Assembly: GCA_973895155.1 (NCBI GenBank)
Contig: OZ316891.1
Location: 28,644,001 to 28,708,000, forward strand
Direction: 5' to 3'
DNA from: Marsupella aquatica
Lineage: Eukaryota; Marchantiophyta
Length of the DNA: 64,000 nucleotides
The notes beneath the pieces are model-generated. The model had not been told where the DNA came from. It saw nothing but the letters and a program-made list of their open reading frames with translations, and did not search any database. Positions 36,376 through 48,755 of this stretch are shown here, one piece after another (position 1 is the first letter of the stretch; every line of letters starts with the position of its first letter). Position numbers and translations under genes: made by a program.

Positions 36376-36990
36376 ATGGTGGGGATCATGCACAGAGATG
36401 TTGCCCAGATCATAGAGGATCAGGGGGAGCATCAGCGACACTGTGATCACTGTGGAGCTCCTGGACACACCAAGGATAGGTGTTTCTCACTCCATCCTGA
36501 GTTACGGAGAGGAGGATCCCATACACATGATCAGGGAAGAGGAGGAGGAGGTAGAGGTGGTGGACGTGGTCGTGGCATGCCACATGCAAGGAGACAGGGA
36601 GGTGACACTGCCCCTACTGTAACCATAGATCCAAAGGATGCTAAGATTGCTCAATTGCAGCAACAACTAGCTGCCATGGCTAGTTCCGAGATGAGACCTA
36701 CTTCTGGTGATGGGGCATCTACATCCTATGGACCTTCCACATCCCATGGTCTTTCCATAGCTTATGGAGCTGATGGAGACCTTGCCACCATGGGATTCAT
36801 GTGTGGCACTGCACATATTGATGCATCAGCAGCTTTGACATGTGGGGCAGCCAAAGCTCTTGAGCCCCGAGGAGCAGTAGTGGAGTTAGATCCACAGACT
36901 GAGGGGGGATGCACGTCGGCAGACAAAGCTTCCTCAGTCTTTTACATTGTCAGAGATAGTTCAGACTGCCTCTATGAACCCGATTGGGAC
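36376..36990 (+). pseudogene. Element F gag, nucleocapsid part
   Basis: A plus-strand frame that reads in from the cut edge. It has a CCHC knuckle CDHCGAPGHTKDRC (about 36448-36489), a Gly/Arg-rich stretch, a short helical repeat (KIAQLQQQLAAM) and a low-complexity TSYGPSTSHG region. It stops being element F at 36990, where A2 starts; any reading beyond that is fused to LTR sequence. Confidence 0.8.
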
Positions 36991-37826
36991 TGTGGTGCGT
37001 CCCATGGCTCCCTAAACCCAAGAAACCCCCCAGCTCAAGCCGATTCCCGCAGGTTTCGCGCTTGGCGAGGCCGTTTCCGCGGCTTAGCGGCATGGGACGC
37101 TGCTAACCTTCTACTACTACTATTAACATTTTACACACATATACTGGACAGATCCTTCATCGGGTCATGAGATACGTAGCCGGCCTAATCTAGGCCTTCC
37201 CCTGTCTTCCCCTCCGTCTTGTTAGGTATGTTTGGATTCCGCCGCCGGAATGATCCCCAATAGGCTTGGTTAAGCCGCTAAGACCTCTCTCAGCTCGACA
37301 CATCCAACTCTCACTCCCCTGCTTACTTTCCTTCCTTCTGGTAGATGTGGGCACTCTTCACACAAGTTAATGCGACACACAATTAGCAAAATGACTCATT
37401 CTGACTGAGTCATACCATGCACTTGCCATACAAACAGTACATCTCATACACAAGTTCTGCGAACTAAGCCGTGAGGCCAACTCTATTAAGCTCTTAGGCA
37501 TGAGGAAACATGAATATACACAAGGGTCACTGTATGACTAACCGAGAGCTTCTCGTACTACTTGATCCCAGCCCGGCTGGTGCAAACTAAAAACTTGCTA
37601 AAGAAGAGGCCCTGAGCTCCCCGCTGCCCAGGTACTTATCCTGGTAGTGGATCCGCCATTCTTTGCATCGTAAGCCTAATCTACTTAACAGTAATCTACT
37701 TGCCCGAATCTACCTATGTACAACAAGGCAGGAGCACAAGTGTTGCTCCTACCAGTGGGACCGCAATCCCACTAAGCTAAGTGTCAGGGCAGCTCCTGGT
37801 CCTGACCCTAATCCTAAACTTGGAGA

Positions 37827-39848
37827 TCAGCACCCGCCCTGCCCACTCACGCCTCCTCCCTCCACGTCCGCCCTCCCTAAAAGGAACGGCGCCCTTGCAC
37901 CGTCACGACACCGGTGGTGGATCCTTAATGGACACCCCAACGCTTCCTCCTCAGCCACTGCCGTAGGCTCATTCTCTGACAGATTACCTGTCCTTGACTG
38001 AGTCAACTCTCCATCGGCCTGACTGGGTCCACCATCGGCGTCGGCATCGGCTCGGGAATCGGTTACGGCCTCAGCCTCGGCTATGGTCTCCCCGGCCTGC
38101 TCAAGAGGCGGATCTGAAATACCGGCCTCATTACTGAGTAGTTCGGCTTGGGCCGCACCACCCCCACCTGTGATGATAGCGGGATCTATTGCCATATTCA
38201 TGCCGGAGGATGGTGCTGGTTCTACCTCCTTGGTCACCACGGCTTGTGGAGTCGGATTACTCCTTGACCCTGAAGGTTTCCGCTTTTTCTTCTTTTCTGG
38301 TTCGGCAGCTGGTCCCTTCCCCTTCCCACTTACTTCCGGCACTGGTGCAGTTGGCGCGGCTTTTTCTTCGGCCAGTACCACTCCTGGTAACTTGGTTGCC
38401 CCAATTGGAGTTGGGCCTGATGAAGACAAGCACTTAAATACTGCGGCTTGTTTCTTCAGCTGCTCCGTTTGGTTGTCGGCCCGCCGCTGGAGGTTCTCCA
38501 TCTTCCTCGTGATTTCCTCCAACTCCTCCTGGGTCTCATCCAGGTCCTTGCGTGCCTCCTCTAGTTCCTTCTGGGCTTCCTCCCGTTCTTGTTTCAAGGT
38601 AGTCCTCTCCTCCTGGGTTTCTCTTAGTTCCTTGTCGAGCTCTGCAATGATGACAGACTCCATCTGGTTCATCTTGGCGTAAGTCTGTTCGAGCATCTCG
38701 TCCTTCTCCCTTAGGTCGGCCTTGAAGCTGGCCATCAGGGACGCAAGCTCCTGCTGCAGCGCCATAATCCCTTGATAGGATTTCCCTAACTCGACCTCCT
38801 TCTGCTCAAGGGCTCCGCGGATTTTCTCGAGCTCCCCCTTCAACGCCCATTCCTTTCTTTGGGTCTCCGCCATGGCCCGGCTGTTGGCTATTATGTGGGC
38901 CTCCTCTGTATTCTTCAGCTCTTGCTTCCACTTCTCCCTCTCTTTGATCGTGTCGGCCAACTCTCCCTGCGTCTGAGTCAGTTTATCCTTGATATTCTGA
39001 TTATCAGCCTGCGCGGTGTCCAATTGCCCCTGCATGATGTTCAGCTCATGTCGTTTAATCCGCAATTCATCTTGGGCTTTCTTGGCCGCCCTTAGATCTT
39101 CAATCTCGGCTTCCATCCTCCTAAGCCGCCGAATGACCTCGTCCTTCTTGCTTCTCTCTAAAGCCACCGCTTCTTCTAATTGGTGCTTCTCCAACTGCTC
39201 CCTATGGAAAAAGGGTCCTACCTCCAACTCCTCTCCAAAGATGCCGAGCGCAAGTTCCCCACACATCTCACCATACTCCATGGCTCTATTCTTAGCGTAG
39301 GTGGAGTAAGTAGAAGTGATCGGCATCGCCCATCGCGGCCTCTGCTCCCAAGCCGTCTTGCGGATCTCTTCAATCGTGGCTAGAGGTTTGCTTCCTTTTT
39401 TGGCTAGCCGCCTGATGTCCTCCGGCCAATCTCCTCCTGGTAAATCCTTTTCCCTAGCCAGGGCTGCCTCCTCTTCCTGCTTGATTCGCTCTTGAAATTC
39501 CTGCACCGTCTGTTTTATGCCGTCGAAGCTCGGGGGAGCAACATCTGGTGGGGGAGACTCAGGGCTACTCTGCTGGTTGGGGTCCCCTCGCACTACCCTT
39601 GGAAGTGTGGGGACAAACCAGCCACAGGTCCTTACTCCTGGGACGTGATGGTCCGACCCATAGCCGGAATTATCATGGCTGCAGTCCTCCACTGCCTCCT
39701 CTACTTCTTGGCCGTCCGGCTTCTCCCTCTTCTCTTCGTCGGTAGGAGCTTCAGGCAATTCTGCCTCAGATTTGGAGCTTGAGATTCCCACATACATTCG
39801 AACACCTGGCTTGGATTCAGGCCTGATTCTCTCCTTGTCTCCAGCAAA
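37827..39848 (-). CDS. LTR-resident protein of family A, copy A2, C-terminal part
   Basis: Minus strand, in frame with the central part once CACTA2 and its AAA duplication are removed. It starts AGDKERIRPESKPG, has an acidic region, then about 300 residues of heptad-rich coiled coil (ELEEARKDLDETQEELEEI and similar). It ends in a Lys-rich KKKKRKPSGS patch and an Ala/Glu-rich low-complexity tail that stops at 37827. The coiled coil suggests oligomerisation. No catalytic motif is visible. Confidence 0.74.
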   Translation of the reverse strand, partial: FAGDKERIRPESKPGVRMYVGISSSKSEAELPEAPTDEEKREKPDGQEVEEAVEDCSHDNSGYGSDHHVPGVRTCGWFVPTLPRVVRGDPNQQSSPESPPPDVAPPSFDGIKQTVQEFQERIKQEEEAALAREKDLPGGDWPEDIRRLAKKGSKPLATIEEIRKTAWEQRPRWAMPITSTYSTYAKNRAMEYGEMCGELALGIFGEELEVGPFFHREQLEKHQLEEAVALERSKKDEVIRRLRRMEAEIEDLRAAKKAQDELRIKRHELNIMQGQLDTAQADNQNIKDKLTQTQGELADTIKEREKWKQELKNTEEAHIIANSRAMAETQRKEWALKGELEKIRGALEQKEVELGKSYQGIMALQQELASLMASFKADLREKDEMLEQTYAKMNQMESVIIAELDKELRETQEERTTLKQEREEAQKELEEARKDLDETQEELEEITRKMENLQRRADNQTEQLKKQAAVFKCLSSSGPTPIGATKLPGVVLAEEKAAPTAPVPEVSGKGKGPAAEPEKKKKRKPSGSRSNPTPQAVVTKEVEPAPSSGMNMAIDPAIITGGGGAAQAELLSNEAGISDPPLEQAGETIAEAEAVTDSRADADADGGPSQADGELTQSRTGNLSENEPTAVAEEEALGCPLRIHHRCRDGARAPFLLGRADVEGGGVSGQGGC

Positions 39849-39889
39849 CACTAGTAGAAACCGGGGGGTATTTAGACCCCATTAAACGA

Positions 39890-40811
39890 CTATGTAGTAC
39901 CGTATAGGACTCGGAAACGACTGGGAAGGACTCCAGTCCTTTATAGGACTGTGAGTCGTATGTTTTGTTACTATAATCAACTGAGTCCTTTATAGAACTG
40001 GTTCACGAGTCGTTTAATAGACTGGATTTTCAGTCTATTGTAGTCTTTGTTTGGGTAGCTTTGGTGAGTCATTTTCAGTCTTTTAAGGGGTGTGATGGCG
40101 AGTTGTTGGGAAGGACTAAACAGGTTATGGAGGGTAGTCTTTAAGTTTACTTTGTGGGTCTATAAAATGACTAAAGGAGATACTTAGTGGGGTATGTATA
40201 AGTCTTTCATGTCAACTCGAAATGAGTGATGAAGACCCCACTATACTACTTGGAATGTGCACAAATAAGACATTCCATTCATGTTTTTTTGTGTACTGTA
40301 AATGAACTCACTCTATAAGGTCACAAAGCATGAAACTACCATACACACTAATATTGAAATGATACAAAACAGATTCTAGTATCATCCAATGGTCACCTTA
40401 CAGCCATAGTTTGACATCAATCACTTGTTTCATACATACACACAGAATTCAGAAATATATACATGTCACACATAATGATAACAAATCCTTCATCCTCTTT
40501 ACCAAATGGAAAAATTGGTACAGATATTTCTTGGATCTTTCCAAGGCAATGTCAAAATGTAACACAATTCACATGGTTCTATCTACACTTGCATTCAGTC
40601 ACTGCAGACTAACACACTCTGATGGCCAGAGCACAAGAGATCCTACTGCATCTGCAATTATTTCCTGAGGTGGATCATCATCTCTATTCGGAAATGGCAA
40701 ATTACAATCAGATACAATCACTATAGTCAACAACACTACTATATGGTCATCGGGGACCACTTTGCCATGGAATTTAGCATGATCCGGTCACAAAATGCCT
40801 GTACCCACACA
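39890..40811. other. CACTA2 left subterminal region and spacer
   Basis: Direct and inverted AGTCCTTTATAGGACT-like words fill 39890-40200. From 40260 to 40811 the DNA is AT-rich without an ORF I trust; the last exon or the 3' UTR of the adjacent TnpA-like gene may lie here. Confidence 0.5.
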
Positions 40812-43732
40812 TACCTGTGAGTCATCCTCCCATGATTGAAGATTATGGACTGGCTCTGCTATGGCTATCACCTCCACCTTACCTTGGCTGTTTTTCTTGG
40901 CTTTCCTGGGTGGCTTATACATGACATTATTCATACCTTGGTTGCGAGTCATGACTTTGGCACGAGTGTTTTGTGCTGGTGATCGAGAATTGGCTACACT
41001 CTTCTTCAAAGAATCTGCATCCATATTTGACACTTCCGATTGTGTAGCACGATTTCCCTGCGACATCATCTCAGTATATGCCAACATTGTACTTGCTTCA
41101 ATTGAAGCATCTACAATCTTACTTGCATCCAATGTTGCTCCCAAATTTCGACGTCGCTTCACCCTGCTCCCACTTGGTTGAGAGTCTGACAACTCTGCAT
41201 CAGCTACAATTCAGTGCCATTGTCCAACTTAAGTGAATCACTCATCACATGTGCTACATGTACATGTCACCAACCACAAAGTTGTCACTATCTCCTTACC
41301 ATTATGAACAGCCTTCTTCCCCTTCTTTGCCATTGCCATATCCTCCATGTCTGCTTCTGCTGATAAATAAACACACCACAATATTCAGGTTGAATCTATT
41401 AACCATTGAATTGTCTCTCAACATTCATATAGAGGAATTTAAAGCATCAGCTTACCTGATACCTCCTTGGCTATGGTCATTGAGGCACTGGGCACATCCT
41501 TTTCATTATTGCTCTTTGAGTCACCTGAAGCAAGTTAATCATGATGTCACTTCAGATCCCAGTTGATCCAACCAGTTCTTACATAAAAGATTACCTCCAA
41601 TCGGCTTAAGCTTCACAAAACTCCATGCACTTTTCAAATGTAATCTACTGGATCATAGCAGATTACCTGTCTCAGCAACCTTCTTGCCCTTCTGCTTACT
41701 GATTACAGGGCCCTTCGATGCCTCCACTCTTCCTGCATTCAAACCATTCACTCAATTCATGAAAACCCACTTCTAATATTTGAACATAGGACACAATGAA
41801 CAATGGGCCGGTGTCATTTCCATACCTGTGTCAGATTTGCCAATTCCCTTTTTTGTTAACAAGGGCACACTTTGTACAAGGTTGCCCTCATTGTTTGGCT
41901 GGGAACCACCCAATTTCTCAATCACAAGCTTGAAATTAGATTCCACTGATGCAAGTAGGTTTGCTACAGATGCCTCCAAAATATCCAAACGATCACCCAA
42001 TTTACTTTCCACTCGAGGAAGTCCACACTCTAATGACTTCAACCGTTCACACATCTCTGCAAGAGTTCTAACAGTTCCCTGTAATCACACAGCTTACATA
42101 TCTCAGATAACTGTCCCCAAGAACTGGTTGCTTACTTCCTACTACATTTCCTTCTGATGCTATCGAACATCACAGAATTACAACATAATCACCTGTTTGG
42201 AAGTCACACTTGTGACCTCACTCCTTTGTTTCATGAACTCCTCTCTCACTTCTTGTGCTGATGGTTCTTCACCTGTCAATTTCTTCTGTATGCCACATCA
42301 ACATACATATGAATTAAAGCAACTGTTGATTGTCAATGAAAATGCAATAATAGTAGCAAGATGATTAGTGATAGGCTACGCTTACTATCAGACATGCCTT
42401 ACCAGTTGTTCTTTCACTGGAGCATAACTTCCTCTCCCAGCCTGTGAAAGGTGTTTCACTTTGCCTTGAGCATTTGACATCAGTTCACTCTTGCTCTGCC
42501 CAGCCTCTGACATGAACCCTTTGATTAACCGTGTCCATTGATCTAGTTCCAATGATGGGGGTGCTGGCATTCTCCTGTTAGAACCATTGTCTATCCACAT
42601 CCTTTTCAACCTATGTCTCTCTTGTTTCAAAATCCTCATTGCATAATCTGATATGCAATCTTCAACTGGGCCCTTACCATCATTACCAACATACTCCCAC
42701 CGTTCAAGAATGTCCTTGCAAATAGCAGCCCAATCGGCTTTGTTCTGACTCCTAAACTCTGTAATGCTCAAATCTAACCAGCTCAATACTTCTCCTCTCA
42801 AGTCAGAATGCCAGCGGTTCTTACCATCACATGTGGGAGTTATCCAACCATCGGAATTCACTTCTACTTTACCAAATTTGTTATTGTCTCCTGCCTTGGT
42901 ACTCCCTGAAGCGCTACTAGGTGTCCCTCCGCGGCCTGGTGTCCCCCCACGGACTGGGCCCCCACGGCCTGCACCACGGCCTGGAGCGCATTGTGCAAAC
43001 CTCCCTGGAGTCCCTGCACATTTACGGGAACCATTTTTTAAGTATGAAGCATAAATTTTGCTGCCAAATATACACTGAACTTCAGAGGAATTTTGCAATG
43101 ACCAAGTTACCTCTCCCTGGGCGCATAGATGGTTCTGGACCATCTGTCCAATTGCCTTGTCTTGATGAATTAGGGCCGTTTCTCTTGCCTGTGAATGATT
43201 GCCTCCTATCTGAACATGGATGGCCTTTGTTGTTTTCGTGATTGTCCCAATGAGAGTCTGCATTCACCAACAGGCACATGCCACACTCATGGACCGGTTA
43301 GATACACTCTTTGCCCTAGACATCAGATAATTCCATATTGAGCTACAATTTCTACTACCATCACAAAATCACTAGCACAAAGCACTTACTTGTCCAATTA
43401 TCCTCCTGATCTTTCCATTGCCCTCTGTACCCATCTCTACCACGCTCTGGGCATTCATATTCACCCCATCCATCTTCTGCTCCATCGTAGTCATCATCAT
43501 AATCATCAGGCGTCCCTTGCCAATAACTCTGGCTCCTTCTAGGGTATGGATTACGTGATTTCTCTCTGGCTGCCCACCTACCTTGCACTTGATCAGGGCC
43601 CTGTGCATCCTGCACAGGTGCATTTTTTTGTGATCCCCCTACATCTGGATGTCCATCCATATCCAATCTTTCCTCTTCACCCCACTCTCCAAGCCCCATG
43701 TCTGTCTCCATGTCTTCACCCTCTTCCCCCAT
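40812..43732 (-). CDS. TnpA-like CACTA accessory protein (Transposase_24 type), multi-exon
   Basis: Minus strand. Clear exons are 43732-43390, 43257-43111 and 43013-42403, joined by GT-AG introns that keep the frame (NWT-NSHWDNHENNKG; RPGR-GTPGRF). At least six shorter exons follow down to DDSQ near 40816. The first exons are acidic with a YDDDYDG run. The third starts RGG-rich and carries the Transposase_24-like core (RWHSDLRGEVL, WEYVGNDGK, LKQERHRLKRMWIDNG), matching the equivalent exon of CACTA1. A coiled-coil exon (about 41826-42078) and basic linkers follow. No exon like the last exon of the CACTA1 gene is seen, so the C-terminus may be shorter or altered. I see no stop inside the exons. 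Confidence 0.78.
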
Positions 43733-44821
43733 AGTTTCTGCACAGCATCCACAACCAAACCCAGGCTAAATAAGCACACTAAATTCAAAGTATCAATCAA
43801 TTTCATGCATATGGACATGACCAAAACATCATTTCGGGAAGCAATTCCCGTTCTGTGACTCTGTGCATGTAGTCATCCTTAACCTCATCAAAGTGAATCT
43901 TCAGCCGCTGCCTATTGCACATCATCAACCTCATCATATTGCATCTCCCCAGGTTCATATGTCTCTCTCAATGTTAAAGGGATGTAGTCAGTCCCTACCC
44001 GAGTAACAACATTGGAATTAAGGGCTCAGAGAATTAAAACTGCGTCTTAAAGGTACTAGACAGACAGTAACAGTGAGGAAGGAAGCTGAGGTTTCGCAGG
44101 CATTCATTGTCTATTACATGAAGCGGGCCAAGGACATTGTCTACAGGTTTAGCGCATGCAATAGGGGTTTTAGGAGCTAAGGAGGCAATGGAGTTCAAGA
44201 GCAACATTGTGGGTGCATTGGAGGCCGTGAGGGGAATGAAAGAATGTTGACGAGTTACAAGATCGATGGAGCTTATAGATGGCTAAATAATGACCACCAG
44301 GAGGCCACATAACCTTATAACCACATGCAAGTGACAATATAGCAAGGCAGGGAAGAACAGGCAAAAACATGACAGAAAAAACAATTCAGCATGCAATTGA
44401 AAATGCAAGCACGTAGGACATTCATAAGAGAATTTCAAGTGCAATTCCGGATTGCCGAGCTGCAAGCTCCAAAATACCTACAAGATTGCAGGCGTAAGGT
44501 TTTCCACTCCTGCTCTTCCACGACCAGCTTCCAATTGCTCAAGTGCTGTCCAATCGCAATCTAGAGGAATACCTTTGGCAGGCCTTTCGAGAGACTTCAC
44601 ACTTCAAGCCTTTCGAGTATTTACAACGCACCATGGCAACCAGATTGACAACACATGAAAAACAGCCAAGACAAGGAGAGAAGTACTTGCAAGATATCAC
44701 AACTACCAATAGAGCGTAGTGACAGGCAGACAACAACTTTGAATACTGGCATTTATTTTTAATGGGACCTGTTGGCAACTCAAGTTCATACGATAATTTT
44801 GGGACAACTTCACTCGGATCC
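43733..44821. other. CACTA2 interior, 5' side of the TnpA-like gene
   Basis: No supported gene. It probably includes the promoter of the minus-strand TnpA-like gene (just above 43732). From about 44000 the sequence has no CACTA-like features. Confidence 0.4.
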
Positions 44822-45304
44822 CTATCGTACTGCATACCTTAGAGGTCTACAACAATCAAAGTTGTGATCTTTTTTTTTATAATTTTTTTTGTTTTTTTGT
44901 GACTCTTGTTGTCCATCTTGAGCAGGCACAACCAAGGGTTGGAGTGACGGGAAGGTCTCCTGCAGTTTCACGAGACACCCTCCACTTAGCGGTTTACTTC
45001 TCGTCTCCCCAATCCCATCATAACCGAAGCTTGAATTACAAACAGTGAATAGTTCCCTCAGAAGACGCAAATCTTGGTTATTGTCAACTCCATTATCATC
45101 CTCTGGAGAAAACCGAGATTTCATCAGCATGGCCCTGAGGGTCTTCTTAGATGCATGAGAGTATGAGCGATCATAAGACCATGTCTGTTCGTAGGTCCAA
45201 AATTGGAACAATATGAGGCAGATTACACCGAAGATTACCCAAACGAGAAAACTCTGCCCTCTGGCGCTTGAGCGCCCTCCTCCAGCTACCTTTTGCACGG
45301 CCAT
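44822..45304 (-). pseudogene. Possible captured host gene fragment: type II membrane protein N-terminus (hypothetical)
   Basis: A 160-codon minus-strand ORF starting MAVQKVAGGGRSSARG. After about 18 residues comes one hydrophobic segment (FLVWVIFGVICLILFQF), then a lumenal-type stem region with several charged residues and Cys. That is the layout of a Golgi-type single-pass type II protein. The last ~25 codons are Lys/Asn-rich over a poly-T tract and look like read-through. I do not recognise the family. Since CACTA elements often carry host gene pieces, this is a candidate 5' exon with upstream DNA. It may equally be a chance ORF. Confidence 0.4.
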
Positions 45305-48254
45305 GCTTTACTTCAAAAGTAAGAACCGAAGGAAGGAGCTTGTCTTTGACAACGCTCAACTTTTCGTGAGACCTGTCAATGTCTCGCAGTGCCACAACTC
45401 TCTTCCGACTTCATTGACATCAAGAAGAGAGGAAACCTTGAAGAGGCTTGATCCTTGATCAGGAATCGACCGAATTATTTCCAGCTGACGTAAATGTAGA
45501 CACGTCGAACAAAAAAGTGTCTTCAACAGCTCCGGCAGCCCTATCAAGCGAAATCCAAGCAAAGATCCCCGATTCAAGACGTCAGAAATCAGGCCATCTA
45601 CTCGCCCCTACATCAGAAACCAGGAGAGTGTCACTTCCGAATAACCATCCTCAGTAATGATCAATCGAGAGACCTCCAATTTGTCAATTCGTCTGCAGGG
45701 CTGGACCTCAGAATTTTAGACCGCGGGTTTCAAGTGACGAATTGATAAGGTTTCTGCCTTAAATAAAAAGGTCGCCCAATCAACCCGGAAACAAGCATGC
45801 CGGGCAGCTCTCTCTTGTCCCTCGCGGTGAATATTAATAATCCAGACGTGAAGCAGAAAACATATTTTGAGCAACTCTTCATCCATAGCCCCTCATCACC
45901 TCACTTCCCTCGTGCCTGCCCTCCTTTCAGTTGCCACAGACTCTCAGCGGAACCATAGGCGGGGAATTCGATCCTCATCATCAACTTCCCTCCCAGCAAA
46001 TCCTCTGCCTGCTCAAGGAAAACGATAAAACGCTCCCATCCTCACAAAGGAAAGAAAAGCACCATTTGCAAAGGACAGAGAGTCAGGATGGTGATCGGCG
46101 GGCAGATCGTGTCTAATGCGCACAGAATTACACACAGACGAGGAGCTGCCACAAGTTCTCGCCCTCCTCGCTCCCACAAAAAGTCTTCCATTGTCAACAC
46201 TTCGCCGCAGTACAGGATGAGCTGCTACTGCTCCATTTGATTACCGTGAGCAAGAAAGGGAAACAAAATCGGAATGATGCCAAAAACCTTTAGTGCATCA
46301 CAGCAGGACGGGATGCCCGCACGAGAGAGATCATTTCATCTTTCACTCGACGTCGTGCTGGTCCCGTGGAGGTCGTCCTTCGAAGATGACCATTACTGTG
46401 CGCAATTAATGTGCGCGCCGCCGTCCTTCCATGGAAATTGGAATTTGGAAGTTGGAGATCGTGGCATGAGGATTGACGAGCTTTCGGTAGTGATGGCCGT
46501 GCGAGGATTTGCACGAGCAAATGCTCTCATTGAAGTGACACCAAAAGACCCAACTCGATGAAACGCAACGAAGACTCTTTCTTTCTTTCTTTCTGCTGCT
46601 GTGAATTTCTTCCGACGCTCGATTCTTCATGAATCAGTTCCCTATCGAATCATGGGCACTATGCCGAGCACTGCGCAAGAGACTGGGATAGACACTACAA
46701 ACATGGGGACTTTTGTTTGGCAAGAAATCTGGACATCAAACCTTCAGCAGTGGCAACGGGAAGCATTACATCAGACGAGTGGACATCAAATGAGCCGTCC
46801 GGTTATAGGCAAACGGCGACTGACATAGCGGAGGGAAAAAATATGCATTGACATAGCGGACATGCGCGCATTGACATAGCGGAGGGGAGCAAAACTACAT
46901 AAGCCAACTAACCTTTTTAAGGCCCACAATTTCAAGGGGAGGGACAAAGAGAGCAAGCACTCCAATCTCTTCAATCCCTTCCGCAAGTAGCCGCCAAAAT
47001 CTACTTCTTGGGGTCCAGCCCACGGATGGAGATCATGCAAGGTGGTCAATCACAGTAAGTGCAATCAAATGCCGAGCATTGCGCAAGAGACTGGGACAGA
47101 GACTGCAAACATGGGGACTCACAGGCAAGAAATCTGGACATCAAACCTTCAGCAGCGGTCGATGGGCTTTGATTCACAGGTCGCCCGGCTCGGTCCCTTG
47201 TTGCAGCTCGCCCAGCTCCACAACACCATAGACAAGGAGTTCACAGGTCCAGTTTCCACCACGCAGCGTTAGCAAAACGACAATGCTTGATCTTCGCCCT
47301 CCGCCCTTTGCCCGAACCCCAAAATATCACAAGCGCAGCTCCAACGTCCAACCGGCAAACCTCCCCCAAGCTTTGTTAGACAAAAATCAGCACAGCACAG
47401 CTGAGCTCGACGGAAATAAGCTTAGCACCCACCGCAGCTGAACAAAGCTCACACAAGAGCTCATACGGGAGCTTGCTGTGGGAGTAAAAGAAAAATAGGA
47501 GGGCCGATGGCAGCCCGCAACTCCCACTGTACCCTGCTCCTTCACAACTTTGGCGAGCTCCTTTGCAACTCCAATGCAAACTACTATCCACAATTGTAAA
47601 TGCACATCGATCAGCCAAACCTAAACCCTCCCACTGAGCTCAGACTCCCGCGCAGCACTCCCGCAGTAGCACTCTTGCAACAGCAGCGCAACCCTTTGCA
47701 CTCCCGCAGCACTCCCGCAGCACATTGCACAGCCTCCCGCAACACTTTGCACAGCGCTCCCGCAGCTCCTGGAGACCTGATTGAAGCCTTGATTGCACAC
47801 TCTTGAGGCAAAACAGCAGCGCAACCTTGCTAAACCCCTCGACCCTCTCGCCCTAAACGCTGAGTGGCAGACACTAACCGCAACATTCAACGTTGAGCCT
47901 CGATACTTTGTGAGAAAAGTAAAACACGACTGAAAGGCGCGAGGGTGAAAAGGGTGCAAAGAGCTGTTTGGCGCCAACCTTACCATAACATGGCAGCCCC
48001 TAGAGTGATCTCAGCCATCCGGATGAAAAGAGATTGCCTTGAGTGATCTCGACCATCAATATGCAGGTTTCATGTTAACCCCAGGCCCCCATTCCGTCTA
48101 CTTCAAGTGTATAAATTAATTACACTCCAAGCCTTGTCTAGCCCCTAAAAACTAGTGCTAAGTCATGACTACTCGGCCCTCTCAAAGTATTGCCCAGCTG
48201 AGTAAACTTCCAATATGCGACTTTTTGATGGTGGGGATCGATGGACTCCATCCA
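45305..48254. other. Non-coding, gene-flank-like DNA inside CACTA2
   Basis: No convincing gene. The part 45305-46250 could be the 5' flank of the minus-strand ORF at 44822-45304. The rest contains short repeats: a ~95-bp block occurs at 46662-46757 and again at about 47070-47160 (ATGCCGAGCAYTGCGCAAG...), ATTGACATAGCGGA occurs three times at 46830-46890, and CTCCCGCAG units occur at 47645-47770. Confidence 0.5.
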
Positions 48255-48755
48255 ATGGTCCCTAAACCCCCCATCCCCTTAACCCTAAACCCCCCACCCT
48301 TGACATCTCAACCGTCCACCCTTGACATGTAAACCCCCCCTAAACCCCCTTTAGTGAAAACTCAGCCACCCCCACGCCTTGACATATAAACCCCCTAAAC
48401 GTCTGGACAACTCGACTATGGCCAGACTGTTTTTGCAATGCCAGGGGCCATTTTAGAGCGCCGCTTGCAAGTTTAGGATCAATGAAGCATGTTGCCTCTA
48501 GCTCTCCAAAACCTCCCAAGGCAGCAAACAAGTTAGGGTCCACGGTCCCTGTTCGTTTACCCTAAATTGCTGCGTCACTATTTCAATTGAGTGTTCTCTG
48601 ACCCGAAACCCCCTTTACTGACCCCCACCCCCTTGAGACCTAACCGGCCCACCCTTGGCATATAAACCCCCCCAAACCCCTTTAGTGGTGAACCCCCACA
48701 CCCTTCACATGTAACCGGCCCACCCTTGAGCCCTAAACCCCCCCAAACCCACTAT
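48255..48755. repeat. Degenerate telomere-like CCCTAAAC-rich repeat
   Basis: Repeated blocks of the type CACCCTTGACATRTAAACCCC-CTAAACCCC-CTTTAGTG occur at least four times with variation. CCCTAAA matches the plant telomere hexamer/heptamer, but the blocks are irregular and interspersed, so this is a satellite-like remnant inside CACTA2 rather than a telomere. Confidence 0.6.

Noticed and set aside
36376-37170. 264-codon ORF as a single zinc-knuckle protein
   Set aside because: Only the part up to 36990 is element F; the rest reads through the A2 LTR terminus and is an artificial fusion.
42921-43241. Plus-strand ORFs opposite the RGG-rich exon
   Set aside because: Shadows of the spliced minus-strand TnpA-like gene, whose exon joins keep frame.
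48255-48755. True telomere or chromosome end
   Set aside because: The CCCTAAA words are irregular, interspersed with other sequence and flanked by CACTA2 on both sides.
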